In this document: piece by piece, positions 11,745 to 24,060 of the stretch | How positions within the stretch are numbered: position 1 is the first letter of the stretch | Layout: every line of letters begins with the position of its first letter | From: Hygrocybe punicea | Lineage: Eukaryota; Basidiomycota; Agaricomycetes; Agaricales; Hygrophoraceae | Length of the DNA stretch: 64,000 bases | Direction of reading: 5' to 3' | NCBI GenBank assembly: GCA_963556145.1 | Contig: OY744468.1 | Span: 3,658,001-3,722,000 of the forward strand | Position numbers and translations under genes: made by a program | Notes under the pieces: model-generated | Told to the model about the DNA's origin: nothing | The model's input: the letters and a program-made list of their open reading frames with translations, nothing else | Database searches by the model: none

Positions 11745-13130
11745 CCCAACTTTGCGTTTTCAAGAGAAACAGGGTACGGGGATCTAGATGAGGGGTGTGG
11801 GACGGGGTGACATGGTGAGTGAAAACGGGGGGGGGTGGTTGGGCAGACAGCCAGAATCCGAGGGCCTGAGACCCCCCGACCCCTCATTTTCAACGCGAAT
11901 GAGGTCCAGGGGGTGTAGACTGGCCGGGGGTGGTCGAAAACGGGTGTCCTGGAGGTAGAAAAAGGGAGGGTGGTGGTGGTTGGGCAGAATGCCGGATCGC
12001 GAGGGCCTGAGACCCCCCGACCCCTCGTGGTCGACGCGAACGAGGTGCGGGGGGTGTGCACTGGTCGGGGGTGATCGAAAACCGTACAGGGTGGGGCGTC
12101 CCGGGGGATGAAAAGGGGGGGGAGGGTTGCCGGTTGAGCAGACAGGCGGAATGCGAGGGCCGGAGACCCCCCGACCCCTCGTTTTCGACGCGAACGAGGT
12201 GCGGGGAGTGTAACCTAGCCGGGGGTAGTCGTAAAAGCCGCGGGACGGGTTGTCCTGGGGGATGAAAAAGGGGGGGTGTTGCTGGTTGGGCAGACAGCCG
12301 GAATGCGAGGGCCTGAGATCCCCCGACCCCTCGTTTTCGACGCGAACGAGGTGCGGGGGGTGTAACCTAGCCGGGGGTGGTCGAAAACCGGACGGGATGG
12401 GGCGTCCCCGGGGGATGAAAAAAGGGGGGGTTGCTGGTTGGGCAGACAGCCGGAATGCGAGGGCCGGAGACCCTCCGACCCCTCGTTTTCGACGCGAACG
12501 AGGTGCGGGGGGTGTAGCCTAGCCGGGGGTGGTCGAAAAAGTCGCGGGACGGGCTGTCCTGGGGGATGAAAAGGGGGGGGGGGTTGCTGGCTGGGCAGAC
12601 AGGCGGAATGCGAGGGCCGGAGACCCCCCGACTTCTCGTTTTCAACGGGAACGAGGTGCGGGGGGTCTAGACTGGCCGGGGATGGTCGACAACGGGGCTG
12701 GACCGGGTGTCCTGTTGGTAGAAAAAGGGCGGGTGGTGGTGGTGGGGCAGACAGCCGGATCGCGAGGTTTTGAGACCCCCCACTCGCGCGTTTTCAACGC
12801 GAACGAGGTCCGGGGGGTGTAGCCTGGCCGGGGGTGGTCGAAAACGCGGCGGGACGGGCTGTCCTGGTGGTTGAAAAAGGGGGATGTTGGTTGTTGGGCA
12901 GATAGCTGGATCGCGAGGGCCTGGGACCCCCCGACTCCTCGTTTTCAACGGGAACGAGGTGCGGGGGGTCTAGACTGGCCGGGGATGGTCGAAAACGCGG
13001 CGGGGTGGGGCGTCCTGGTGGTTGAAAACGTTGGGGGGCGCTGGTTGGGCACAAGGCGGGAATGTGAGGTCCTCAGACCTCCCGACCCCTGGTTTTCGAT
13101 GGAAACGGGTTGCGGGGGCTACAGACATCA
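11745..13130 (+). repeat. G-rich 152-bp tandem array of HEL-N copy 1
   Basis: About nine units of 141-154 bp. The anchor TCGACGCGAA/TCAACGGGAA falls at about 11890, 12031, 12185, 12337, 12489, 12642, 12794, 12945 and 13096. Each unit has several runs of four or more G on the plus strand, a GGTTGGGCAGACAGCCGG block and an AACGAGGTGCGGGG block. The many open frames over it are by-products of repetition with few stops and are not annotated. Confidence 0.92.
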
Positions 13131-13742
13131 GTACTAGACCAAGGACAATAAAACTACGTCCATACCTCTGTTACACCACCCCCTCGACGATGTTGCTGTT
13201 GAGCAACAGAAGGTTTGTGCACTCATCTGAGCTCGAAAGCTCTCACTGTATATTTAAGACTCCGCTTTAATTTCAGCCACAACTCCGGACCACTCTTGCT
13301 TGTTTGAATTCTAGAGACTCAGATATCACATTTTACAACTGCCTTCAGTGGACAAAAGTGACCCAGACATACACTAAAATACAGTTAGAAATTACCACAT
13401 TTTTATTGGCAGTATAACATTAGTTATTGCATCTATACTCATTTCCTTGGCAAAAAATGGCTCACAGAGAGCCCAAATCATACCAGATCCCCTCCATATT
13501 TTTTTTCCAGCAGGACAGTCCCCATGACATCCTCCTCGTCAAATCTGGTGACAGTCTATGCAGTGTGCAAGTCAATAGAGGCTCTGAATTCTGGAATGAA
13601 ACCAGTCAAACGGGATTTTGAACTCAGTTGCCATATTGGGACGCAATTTTCCCTCAGTCCCTGAGATGAATGAATGAATCACCTCAATGGCTGAAAACCG
13701 GGTTTATAAGAACGAGTTTTCCATAAATGGAAGAACTCGTAA
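13131..13742. other. Unique 5' part of HEL-N copy 1 (Helitron orientation)
   Basis: AT-balanced non-coding sequence shared with copy 2 (28685-29420). It leads into the terminal palindrome GAGTTTTCCATAAATGG at 13713-13730 with its inverted arm to 13738. No gene is seen. Compared with copy 2, copy 1 lacks about 125 bp at the point reading GAACTCAGTTGCCATATTGG near 13620. Confidence 0.6.
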
Positions 13743-13888
13743 CAAGAGGATGCTCTGGATATCTTACACAAGAATTTAGGGAACAAGAACTGCTTGATGA
13801 CATCACTAGAATGAGATATGAAGGCACATTGCCAGAACATATTGCACAAGATGTCCGGTCATCAATGATTCAAAAGTTTCAACAATGT
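13743..13888 (+). pseudogene. Helitron HEL2 fragment 3
   Basis: Continues HEL2 directly after the HEL-N insertion: (T)RGCSGYLTQEFREQELLDDITRMRYEGTLPEHIAQDVRSSMIQKFQQ, matching HEL1 at about 5158-5305. It ends near 13888, where the next G-rich element begins. The rest of HEL2, including its protease region, is not found in the window. Confidence 0.9.
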
Positions 13889-15062
13889 TTGCCATGGAAA
13901 CGTGGCACGGGGGACATGTACTGGCTGGGGTTGGATGAAAATGGGGCGGGAGCTGTCCTGGTGGTCAAAAAGATGGGGGGGCTGGTGGGGCAGAAGGCGG
14001 AAACGCGAGGGATTAGGATCCCCTGGCCTCTCATTTTCTACGGAAACGAGTCACGGGGGGCATGTACTGGCCAGGGGTGTTCAAAACTGGGGTGGGAGAG
14101 GTCGTCCTGCTCGTCAAAAAATGGGGGCGGGCTGGTGAGGCAGAAGGCAGAAATGCAAGGGATTTTCTATGGCAATGGGGCGTGGAGGACGTATACTGGC
14201 CGGGAGTGGTCGAAAATGGGGCGGGGGGACTGGTCCTGGTGATCAACAAAAGGGGGCAGGCTGGTGAGGCAGAAGGCAGAAACGTAAGGGATTTGGACCC
14301 GCCGGCCTCTCATTTTCTATGGAAACGAGTCGCAGGGGGGATGTACTGGCCAGGGGTGGTCGAAAACAGGGTGGGAAGGGGCGTCTTGGTGGGTGAAAAT
14401 GGGGTGGTGGTAGAAAAAGGGAATCTGGTGGTGGTTGGGCAGACAGCTGGATCGCAAGGGCTTGAGACCCCCCTGGTCGCTCGTTTTCAATGGAAACAGA
14501 GTGTGGACTAGCTGGGAGTGGTTGAAAACGGGATGGGAGCAGGTGTCCTGGTGGTAGAAAATTGGGTGGTGGTGATGGTTGCACAGACAGCTGGAACGTG
14601 AGGGCCTAAAGCCCCCCGACCGTTCATTTTCAACCCAAACGAGGTGCAGGAGGTTGATTCACGTCAGCCATGGTCGAAATTGCTGGGACAGCAGGTCTTG
14701 ACTGTGGAAGAAGTCGGGGAGTTGAGAGCTGAGACTCCTGTGACACAATGTGACAACTTCCTTTTTCAATCAAATTCCATGTCATACAATTTTTTTTTCT
14801 CATCCATTGGAGCGGTTTTTTATTTTTTATGACCTCAAGATAAATCCTATATTCCTGACAATATTTGAGGACACAATTCCAAAAATCTAGTTTATTCATG
14901 ATTTCTTCCAAAAAAAACGGGTTAGGAATTCAGAATTTGGCTCTATAGTTGATTTCAAACATTAATCAATTAATCAATCAATTAAATTATTTAATTACTG
15001 ACGAACTGCCCTATATCCTGGACTGATAAGAACGATTCTTCCATAAATGGAAGAACTCATAA
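13889..15062 (-). mobile_element. Non-autonomous Helitron-end element A
   Basis: On the plus strand a degenerate G-rich array (about 13890-14640, units near 130-150 bp, anchor ATGTACTGGCC) is followed by about 320 bp of AT-rich subterminal DNA and the terminal palindrome ending GAACTCATAA at 15062. The subterminal block (14738-15062) is shared with elements B (16590-16910) and C (33970-34277). Its other end is not resolved; no CTTGGGG end is visible near 13889. It is non-coding. Confidence 0.65.
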
Positions 15063-16910
15063 TCATTGTATGATGTGTCAACTTGTTGTCTGGTAAAGAT
15101 GCTTCCCCGATGCACCTATTGACAACACCTGGCTAGTACACACCATCTCATTTGTTGTATATATGCATGTCCTGATTTAATAAGAAAAAACATTATTTAC
15201 GCAAATATAGCAAGTCTCAAAGGACATCTGACAAAGTCATAGTGTCACGTCCTCAGAGAGATCACCCTTATTTAATTTTACTGAGTGTCCTTCTGGACAA
15301 GTCTCAAGGGAGGTCCGATGAAGTCCCAGTCTCGAGTCATCGAAAGGTCCAGTGAGACCGTCCTCAAAACCACATATCCAGAGGGTGGAAGTGAATGATG
15401 CACAGACTGCACAATTACAACTCCCATGGCACAGATTGCCCCCTCTACGTATATTGGAGACTGAAGGAGGGCCGTGCACAGACTGCACAACCACACCCTC
15501 CACGGCCCAGACAGCCATCCCCCTCCATTGATTTCAGAAGGGTGAAAGGGAATCATGCACAGACTGCACAATCACACCTTCCATGGCTCAGATAGCCACC
15601 CTTGTATGCTACGCAGCTAGGAAAACTAAGGAAACTAATGAAACTACATGTCAGTACTGACCTCTCGGCTGCAGGGGATAGAGATCTGGTGTATGGGGGG
15701 GCATGAGGAGGAGGGGGTCAGTACAACTCAACAGGACACATCGGACCAATTGTGGGGCTGTACTTACAGTCCATTTGGTCCCCCCCAACCAGTCCCCAAG
15801 TGGTGTGGTTGTCCGACTGCGGGGGGTAGAGATCTGGTGTATGGGGGGGCAGGAGGAGGAGGGGATCAGTGTGGTTGAATGGGAGACATCGGATGATGTC
15901 TGGGGGTGTACTTACAGTCCAGTGGGTCCCCCCCATCTGCTCCTCAAGTGGTGTGGTGGTCCGACTTCGGGGGGTAGAGATCTGGTTTGGGGGGGCATGA
16001 GGAGGAGGGGGTCAGTACAACTCAACAGGACACATCGGACCACTTGTGGGGGTGTACTTACAGTCCAGTGTGTCCCTCCTAACAGATCCTACAGTGGTTT
16101 GGCTGTCCGACTTCGGGGGGTAGAGATCTGGTTTGGGGGGGCATGAGGAGGAGGGGGTCAGTACAACTCAACAGGACACATCGGACCACTTGTGGGGGTG
16201 TACTTACAGTCCAGTGTGTCCCTCCTAACAGATCCTACAGTGGTTTGGCTGTCCGACTTCGGGGGGTAGAGATCTGGTTTGGGGGGGCACGAGGAGGAGG
16301 GGGTCAGTACAACTCAACAGGACACATCGGACCACTTGTGGGGGTGTACTTACAGTCCAGTGTGTCCCTCCTAACAGATCCTACAGTGGTTTGGCTGTCC
16401 GACTTCGGGGGGTAGAGATCTGGTTTGGGGGGGCATGAGGAGGAGGGGGTCAGTACAACTCAACAGGACACATCGGACCACTTGTGGGGCTGTACTTACA
16501 GTCCATTTGGTCCTACATGACTGCTCCTCACTCAGTTTTGTGTGGCACGATCCGCAGGTAGAGATTTGAGACTGGGGGAGTACTGAGAAAGACTCTGTGA
16601 CTGACTGTGACAATTTCCTTTTTGGATCAAATTCCGCATCATACAAATTTTTTTTCTGCTCCTCTGGAGAGGTTTTTGATTTTTTACAACCTCAAAATAA
16701 ATCCTATATTCATGAAAATATTTGAGGATGAAATTTCAAAAATCTAATTTATTCCTGAATTTTTCCAAAAAAAATGGGTCAGAAATGCAGAATTTGGCTC
16801 TATGGTTGATTTCAAACATTAATTAATCAATTAATTAATTAATTACTGACGAACTGCCATATATCCTGGACTCATAAGAATGAGTCTTCCATAAATGGAA
16901 GAACTCATAA
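15063..16910 (-). mobile_element. Non-autonomous Helitron-end element B with two tandem arrays
   Basis: Ends at 16910 in the same terminal palindrome (TGAGTCTTCCATAAATGG ... GAACTCATAA) and the same 320-bp subterminal block as element A. The body holds a short array (GCACAGACTGCACAA at 15400, 15476 and 15557) and a longer 146-bp array. The start is not resolved; 15063-15240 shows no gene. Open frames in the array are repeat by-products. Confidence 0.6.
15640..16510 (+). repeat. 146-147-bp tandem array in element B
   Basis: About six units. GGACACATCGG (or GGAGACATCGG) recurs at 15733, 15882, 16028, 16173, 16320 and 16466. Each unit contains GTACTTACAGTCCAGTG, a GATCTGGTTTGGGGGGGCA block and GAGGAGGAGGGGGTCAG. 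The three central units are almost identical, suggesting recent expansion. Confidence 0.93.
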
Positions 16911-17010
16911 CAGACAGCACCTCAGGTCAACTCTGCTAACTGTATTTCACAGGTATATTTACATCACTTATGACCTGTTATTGACGAATTGACTAAATTT
17001 TGCTTCTTAG

Positions 17011-20000
17011 AGGCATAGCACGGAAAGCCATTCTGAGAGTACGACATTGCCTGTTCTTTCTACACAATATAACCACGCAGAAAGTGAAAATGCTTCAACT
17101 CCTCGACCACCCTCCCAAAATCAGCACACTCGTCCCGGAAAACCTTCACAAATGCAGATGCAGAATCTGCAATCCGAGCCATTCAATCAAGTCCCCTCTG
17201 TGGCTAATTATCCCCCACAATATCCCCATTCTACAGAATTTTCTTCGTTGCAGCAGAATCTGCTGTTAGAACAAACTAGTCAGGATTCCTCTTCTCACTC
17301 GCAGCTTCAGGATCCTGCTGTAGTCGCTCCATCACATCAGTCTGACCCATGCATGCTTGTTACAGAATTACCATTGCAGAATCTGCCGTCGGGGCAATTT
17401 AGTTGGAACGCCTCTGCAGTCGTTCACCCCACCCAGTATGCGACTCAAATTCAGTTTCAAAATCCCATCCCAATGGCTCCATCACATCCGTCCGATCCAT
17501 CCGTGCATGTTATGGAATTTCCGTTGCAGGATCTTCCGTCAGGGCAAAACTGGAACGCTTCGTCACTCACTCACCCCACTCAACACACAACTCAAGTACA
17601 GTTTCAGAATCTCGTCCCAGTGGTTCCGTCACATCTGCCCGATCCATCCATGCACGGCACGGACTTACTGTTGCAGGATCCGCCATCAGGGCAAAACTGG
17701 AACGCTTGTGCAGTCGCTCACCCCACTCAACACACGACTCAAGTGCAGTTTCAGAATCTCGTCCCAGTGGTTCCGTCACATCTGCCCAATCCATCCATGC
17801 ACGGCACGGACTTTCTGTTGCAGGATCTGCCGTCAGGGCAAAATTGGAATGCCTCTGCAGTCACTCACCCGAATCAATATGCGACTCAGATGCAATTTCA
17901 GAACCCCATCCCAGTGGCTCCATCACATCCATCCGATTCATCCATGCATGTTACGGAGTTTGCGTTGCAGGATCCTTCGTCAGGACAAATTTGGAATGCT
18001 TCTGCTCTCGTTGATCCCAGTCAAGACGCGAGTCAAATGCAGTTTCAGAATCCCACTCAATACAGAGCTCAAACGCATGTTCAGGGTTCCACTGCAGCCG
18101 CCCAGCTAGATCCATCCAATCAATACATAGATGTCATGGGATCGCACCCACGGGTGGGGCAAATTGATCAGAGCCCCTCTTCCGATTGCTCTGCTCCATT
18201 TACTAATCCCCTGGAACCTCCTCCATTATCCGTTCAGGGTTCAGAGCTTTGTCATATCCCACCAGGTCTGCCGGTGAGTTTGGACCAATCGTTAGCGCAA
18301 CCTGCTGAAAATTATCGGCAGCAGACATCCCATGCTTCTTTAAAGCAACCTATCCCATGTCACAATGTGAGCTATCATGCAATGACACCACACCAACAAC
18401 AGCAGGCACTACGACGTATTTCACCATCTCGAACATCGGTTTCAACTCCTAGTCAGCATCAGATGAACTCACCATTTTCTGCCGGCTCTGCCTCCCTTAA
18501 TGTGCGTTCAACGGCAGCCATTATCACGAGCTCTCTAATCATAGTGCAGGATATTATGGAAGTAGAAAACTCCGTGTCAACTCCTCGTCCGGTATGCCAT
18601 TCTCTGCTTGTTGTCGCTTCCATGTCTCATCGCCAGTTAGTCAAGGCAGCGCAAGTCCTTGCGACAAGCATCGTCTCTCGGGGTGAGTCAAAGTCCCTGA
18701 ATGCAAACCTAGTTATTGACTTGCAAGGAACTACGCAGACAATTCCTGAAGGCCATAGTTTTCAACCCAGTACTGTGGAACTGGGAAGTCACGAAACACA
18801 ACCGGGCCTCAATCCCTTGCTACGTTTGTTTTCATCTGGATTTGCCGATGTGTCGAAAGTTCTTCAGCAGCACATTGAACACTCAACAGGACAAATGGAG
18901 CGCCTACTTGAACAGAATGAGCATTTACAAAAGCAGAATACAACAATAGAAAGGCATTTCAATAACCTAGTGGTAAGCTCTTCCAAGGACAACACCCGCT
19001 CTCATAGAGGGAAAACTGGTGGCTCTACCCCTTTGCAACAAGGCAGCCGGCCAGACGCAGATGACGATCCTAATGATGACGATGACAGTGACGTCGATAA
19101 CAGGGATATGCAATACACTGACCCATACTGGGGAGATCTGCGTAAGATTAACTTCATGGTACTTAAGTGCTTTCTGTTATGGCATGATTTCTGACGCACG
19201 TCATAGAAGCGCATCCGCCAGCACTTTCTAAAATTGTTGAACATAAAAGATTACAGGCAGCTTGGGTCATGCCCACCATTGCAGGAACATGAACTTCATG
19301 CCTACAACAATCGTCAGGAAGGCCATATAACTATCTCACCTGAAAATTTTCGAATGGATTTTTCCTGGGACAGGTGCATCCCATTCAACCTTGATGCTGA
19401 ACTCCAGTTTGCAATCAACTTTCGACATCGAGTTCTCATAGATAAATGGTACTCTTTCCCACCTATACCCGAGTACTTTATGACAGAAGATTACATTATC
19501 TTCTGTCTACACAATCACATGAAGTACGCCCGGGAGAAATACAAGGAACACGTGGTCAACCATTCTCGAGACACATATGAGAAATTACAGCAAGGAGCGA
19601 GGAATTCCAGGAAAAGTCACGTGAGGTCACTTATGTCCACGTATCTATTGATCCTAACCAATCACTTAAGCTCTTCCGGGACCGATTTAATACGGTGTCT
19701 TCTGATGCCTCACTCGCCAAACACGCTAAACTGATGCGCACCATGGGAATAAATCAGCGAGGATAAAGCAGATGGCAAAGACGAATCGGTTGAATATAAA
19801 TGCGTCGCACCCCAATGGCGTAGCCATCAACTTGCCCAATTTCTGTGGAGCGTAGATGAAGAGATCGCACAGCGCCGAACCGCAAGAATCGGCCACTGAC
19901 GTCGGAGAGGCAACAAAGCTCGTAGATGGATTTTCTCGGCCCTTGTTGACAAGGACATTCCTGGACCTCCTGGCCTTCCCCGGAATTGTTATGACAAGAA

Positions 20001-20154
20001 TTGGTTCAATAGCCTGCGGCCTTTTGAGCAAAGACTACTTCGTCTCAAGGATTACAACTATGCATTCGTCCAAGATCACAATCCTGATGATGAGATGCGG
20101 GAGGTAGCGGAAACCGCTCAGGATGTAGACAACTTGAGGGAAGAGGAGCTATGA
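17011..20154 (+). pseudogene. First gene of a CACTA-type transposon (repeat-rich, TnpA-like), decayed
   Basis: Starts after a likely splice acceptor near 17010; the first in-frame ATG lies near 17152. The N-terminal half is Gln/Pro/Ser-rich with four to five tandem 49-residue repeats (QFQNLVPVVPSH ... LQDLPSGQNWNAS) at about 17400-18040. A leucine-zipper-like stretch (LLEQNEHLQKQNTTIERHFNNL, near 18905) and an acidic segment follow. After an intron at 19159-19206 comes a segment typical of a basidiomycete family found beside Tnp2 transposases (KRIRQHFLKLLNIKDY ... ENFRMDFSWDRCIPFN), ending PGPPGLPRNCYDKNW ... LREEEL. A frame change near 19740 and an in-frame TGA at 19897 break it. The DNA-binding role usual for such first genes is inference. 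Confidence 0.6.
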
Positions 20155-20240
20155 TCAAGCGGTTAAGCTGTTAAGACTTTTGAAAGAATGTAATTCATTA
20201 TTATAAGGCTTTGAAGCGATATCTTGATCATTCATCATTC

Positions 20241-23200
20241 ATGCCAGACATAAGACTCTGCCAATGTCACAAATGCATTCGCAAAACAACTCATGATCAG
20301 GTCACTGGAGAGGAAGTGCGAGGGGTTCACCTATCGCCTACAACATGGGTCAACCATCAGAGGGAACACAACATCTGGGTGTTAAAGGAAAGAGAGAAAA
20401 AGCAAGATACTCTGTGGGAGAAAGCTGCCGATGCCTTTATAGCGACAACTAAACATCTTGAGGATGATCCGTCTATAAATCCTCGTTTGTTTTCCTCACC
20501 CGAATCCAACGAATCCCCTCTGGTTGCACTGCTGGGAACTCCCAACAAGACAGAATTTGGTATGCTTGTGATTCCGTTGTCTAACTGATCTGATTTTTGT
20601 CAAGCTGAACCCAAGTTGGCTGAGTTAGAGCAGCTGCGGCAGATCTTCCGTCGTCGAGAGAGCGCTTTTTAAGTTCCAACGCTTGTGTTCGACAACATTC
20701 CACAGACTACCACAGCATTTCCCGGCACTCCGAGTCTACCGTTCCGGTACAATTGTAACTTCCTTGAGCACAGGGATTGGGTCACACACTTTGTTCAGCA
20801 GCTGGATGGCATCGTTAGTGATGGAAATGACATCGTACACAAAGCAAGAAAGGACTTGATCAAACTTGCGCAAGCCCATGAATCTTTCTTGGATTCTGTC
20901 ATTCAAAATCAATGGGAGCGACAAACAATGGAATCTGAAGCAATGCAATCTTTACAAACGGTGACTCAGCTGGAAGCATTTGACTGCTGTGCGTACTGTT
21001 TCACATATAACTACACTCAAGTTCACGTACCCTTTGGAAGTATCGCACTTTCAGCGGTTTGAAGGCTCAAAGTTACTTCCAAATGCATACTTGGTCGGCC
21101 TTTTGATTGGTATCATAATGCAACTCTTTTCCGCAGTATCAATCCAAAGTTGTAATTTCCTTCTGGCGGCAGTGCGAATCCTCCTGGCAACTGCCAGCTC
21201 CTCATTATTGTCAGCTTGTGATTGTTTCCACGGATCTCGTCGTCGCGATCCAATGCAGGAGCTTTTTGGTGCGCAAATCTGGCCAAGGGACATTCGAACG
21301 GCAATCAAGGAATTCGACATCAACCCTCACGTTGTTTACTACGCATGTTGCATTAAATGCTTCAGTTGTTACGCACCGAAAACCAGGAAGCATCCCGACT
21401 ATCCCGAAATTTGTACCCATCGCGAAAGCCCAGACAGCCCAATCTGTGGCTATGCTCTTCGAAAAGATAAGCGTAATCTGAATGTGGCACAAGTCTCATA
21501 TGGGTTCCAATCTATGACAGCATGGATAGGGAGATTTTTATCTCACCCGGGCATAGAATTGTCAATGAAAGAAGCCACAAACCCGCCACATCATCCTACC
21601 TCATGTACGGCAGATATCCTTCATTCAGAAGTCTTGCGTTCCTTTAAAGGTCCTGATGGAGATTGTTTTCTTGACCCTCCAAACGGTGAACAGCACCTCA
21701 CATTTGCGTTGTTCATTGACTGGTTCAACCCATATGGAAACAAAACTTCAGGAAAGCGGTACAGTGTTGGAGTGATATTCATGGTTTGTCTTAACCTTCC
21801 GATTCACCTGCGGTATCGTGTCAAAAACGTTTACCTTGTCAGAGTGATGCCAGGCGAGGTTCACCTCCATCAAATCAATAACCTCCTTTGCCCCCTTGTT
21901 GACAATCTCTTGCAATTGTGGAACCCAGGAATTTACTACACCAAGACGGCGCAATTTGCTCAAGGTTGTCTCGTCCGATGCGCTCTCATCCCACTCATTG
22001 CTGATCTACCAGCTCTGTGAAAGACTGGAGGCTGGGCTTCACACTCAGCTGATAAATTTTGCTCCTTCTGTAAAGAGCTCATAGAGAATGTTTCAAATTT
22101 TGACACAAATTCGTGGGCAAGGCGAACTTGGGTGGAACATTTGGTGGCCGCAGTGCAATGGAGGGATGCCCCCACCTTGACAGACCGTACTCCATCATTT
22201 GAAATGCACGGTATTTGGTGGTCAGAACTTCTGTGACTCCAGTATTGGAACCCGACCAAATTTGCAGTGGTGGATGCAATGCACAACTTATTCCTCGGCA
22301 TCTTGGCCACGCATTGTCGTAAAATTTGGAGAATGAATAGTGAAGCCAAAGAGGGTCGCGTTGATGCACATACCCCTGATTGTCAGGACGAGGAGTTGAA
22401 GAAGTGCCTCGCTGCCTTATGCAAGCGTTCAAAGAATGACCTGGATAAAATTCGGCGAGGTTATGTCGTTTGGTTTGCAGAGCTGAATCAGGTCACTCTA
22501 TCTGATCCCCAGATCATCACGAAGAAAAGTTATATAGAGGCCTTACTGAAATGGGTACGGGATCTTATTACTCTCTCATTGTCCTGTGTTCAAACCATCA
22601 ATAGCACACCGAAAATCCAGACGCCAACATTGTTGTTCCCTGGCCACATTCTGCACCTGCAGTCGATTTCGCAAATATTGAGAAAGATCAGGGTCCAAGC
22701 ATACTCAACCATTCTACATTAAGTGAAGTTTGGGGCGACATGGCCAAAACAACAGTTCCTACCTGGATGGCCCGTGGTCCACGTAATCTCGGAAGTGCTG
22801 GACATGGAAAACTCAAGGCAGACCAATGGCATACTATATGCACCGTTAATTTGGTCATAACACTTATCAGACTCTGGAGCCAGGCCGATTCCACAGAGGT
22901 GCAGCAAGGATTTCTCCAAAACTTTATGGCACTAGTTGCAGCAGTGCGATGGGCAGCAATGCGATCAACATCTGAAGAACGCATCCGAATAGTCGAAGAG
23001 CAGCTTCAGATCTACGTCACAACATTGGTCGATATATACTCCGCAAAGGTCTTACACCCGAATCATCATTTGGCCTTACATCTCCCCGAACTTTTGCGTG
23101 CGTTTGGCCCAGTTCATGGATGGTGGTGCTTTCCATTTGAGCGTTCTAACGGTATCTTGCAGCACAAGAATAAAAATAATATACGCGGTTAGTTCAGTTA

Positions 23201-24060
23201 TTATGTTGGAGTCTAGGGCTAATTTCAATAAGTTCGTAGGGGAACTGGAGCTAACATTTCTCCGATCGTTCTGTCAAGGTAGCAATTTGAAAGCTCTCCT
23301 GGAACGCCACGATTTGCCAGCTACCTTGGTGGAACTACAATCTGAACTGAACAAGCACTTCAGCGGCGATTTTCATGGAACCTTATCAAACGATTTATCG
23401 GCAATCACTTCCCAATTTATTTCAATGTCAACAAAATGGGATGAGGACGCCGCAGAGGAGAATTTGGACAATGACACCTATGACAATCTGCTGGAACGAG
23501 TCAATCTCGAGTCAGGAACATCGCACTTTTATTCTCATAAGAAAGTTTCAGCTACAGGATATGCGTTGGCGCCTATGGTCCAATATATCGAAGCCATTGA
23601 AGTAGGAGGTGTACAATTCTCGACAGCAAGACAATCTATACACAACTCATTGATTCTTTACCAACGACCAGGGGAACACAACTCACATCCTGGTCGGATT
23701 CAGGATGTATTTCGACACTGTCGTTGTGGAGTCAGTGACGATCCCCTTGTTGAATAATTTCTGGTAGTACAACCTTTCGAAGAACTTAGGCAGGATGAAG
23801 TTGATTTCGACCCATATCGATGCTTTCCCTTCCTGGGTGTTTCCCTCTATCATGATAAAATGCTACCTGCAGTTGTACTAAAATCAACAGATGTTATCAG
23901 CCACTTCACCAGCTGTCCCTTCGAGAGCGACACTATTAAGGAGGCCCTGGTGGTTTTGTCACTTGAACGAGTATGTACAAATGACACTTTATTGGATTAT
24001 GAATTCATATATTTTACAGAATTAAAGTCTAAACGTTCTTTTGTTATAAATAATGGGTGA
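20241..24060 (+). pseudogene. CACTA (En/Spm) Tnp2-family transposase, decayed
   Basis: The N-terminal zinc-knuckle segment CQCHKC starts at the first ATG (20241). The Tnp2 core reads DIRTAIKEFDINPHVVYYACC, CGYALRKD and LTFALFIDWFNPYGNKTSGKR with LNLPIHLRYRVKNVYLVRVMPGE (21280-21860), then VVDAMHNLFLGIL (near 22265). The DUF4218-like block GWWCFPFERSNGILQ lies near 23120, and a tail FDPYRCFPFLGVSLYHDKMLP ends after 23970. Introns of about 45-60 bp are visible (one near 23186-23230). In-frame stops sit at about 20668 (TAA), 22234 (TGA, in the family-conserved LLRLPYW) and 23755 (TAA), so it is dead. CACTA-type termini were not found, possibly lost to Helitron-end insertions. Confidence 0.85.

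Larger units (their letters stand above)
10431..13742 (-). mobile_element. HEL-N copy 1: non-autonomous Helitron derivative inserted in HEL2
   Basis: A 3.3-kb element in minus orientation. On the plus strand it starts CTTGGGGAAGTGGGCC (complement of the HEL1 3' end) and stops with the terminal palindrome ending GAACTCGTAA at 13742. Flanking HEL2 codons join cleanly (ATGATCA / CAAGAGG gives MITRG), which fixes both ends. In Helitron orientation it holds: the terminal palindrome; about 550 bp of unique DNA; a G-rich 152-bp tandem array; a 73-codon open frame; a fragment of the HEL C-terminal protease; and the HEL 3' end. It encodes no Rep or helicase, so movement would need a full HEL copy. A near-identical inverted copy lies at 28685-32115, which has about 125 extra bases near 28800-28923. 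Confidence 0.85.

Noticed and set aside
11702..13137. Many overlapping Gly/Pro/Arg-rich open frames on both strands
   Set aside because: They follow the 152-bp G-rich repeats, which lack stops in several frames; none has a domain or splice context.
15640..16510. Regular repeats that could suggest a CRISPR array
   Set aside because: Units are 146 bp of continuous repeat without unique spacers, in a eukaryotic genome; this is a minisatellite.
17357..18109. A 250-codon and a 203-codon frame overlapping the CACTA first gene
   Set aside because: They are shadow frames of the 147-bp coding repeat, kept open because the repeat length is divisible by three.
20241..24060. Assignment of the transposase to the KDZ or Plavaka groups
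   Set aside because: Motifs FIDWFNPYGNK, VVDAMHNLFLG and WWCFPFERSNG are those of Tnp2 (CACTA); no KDZ or Plavaka hallmark was seen.
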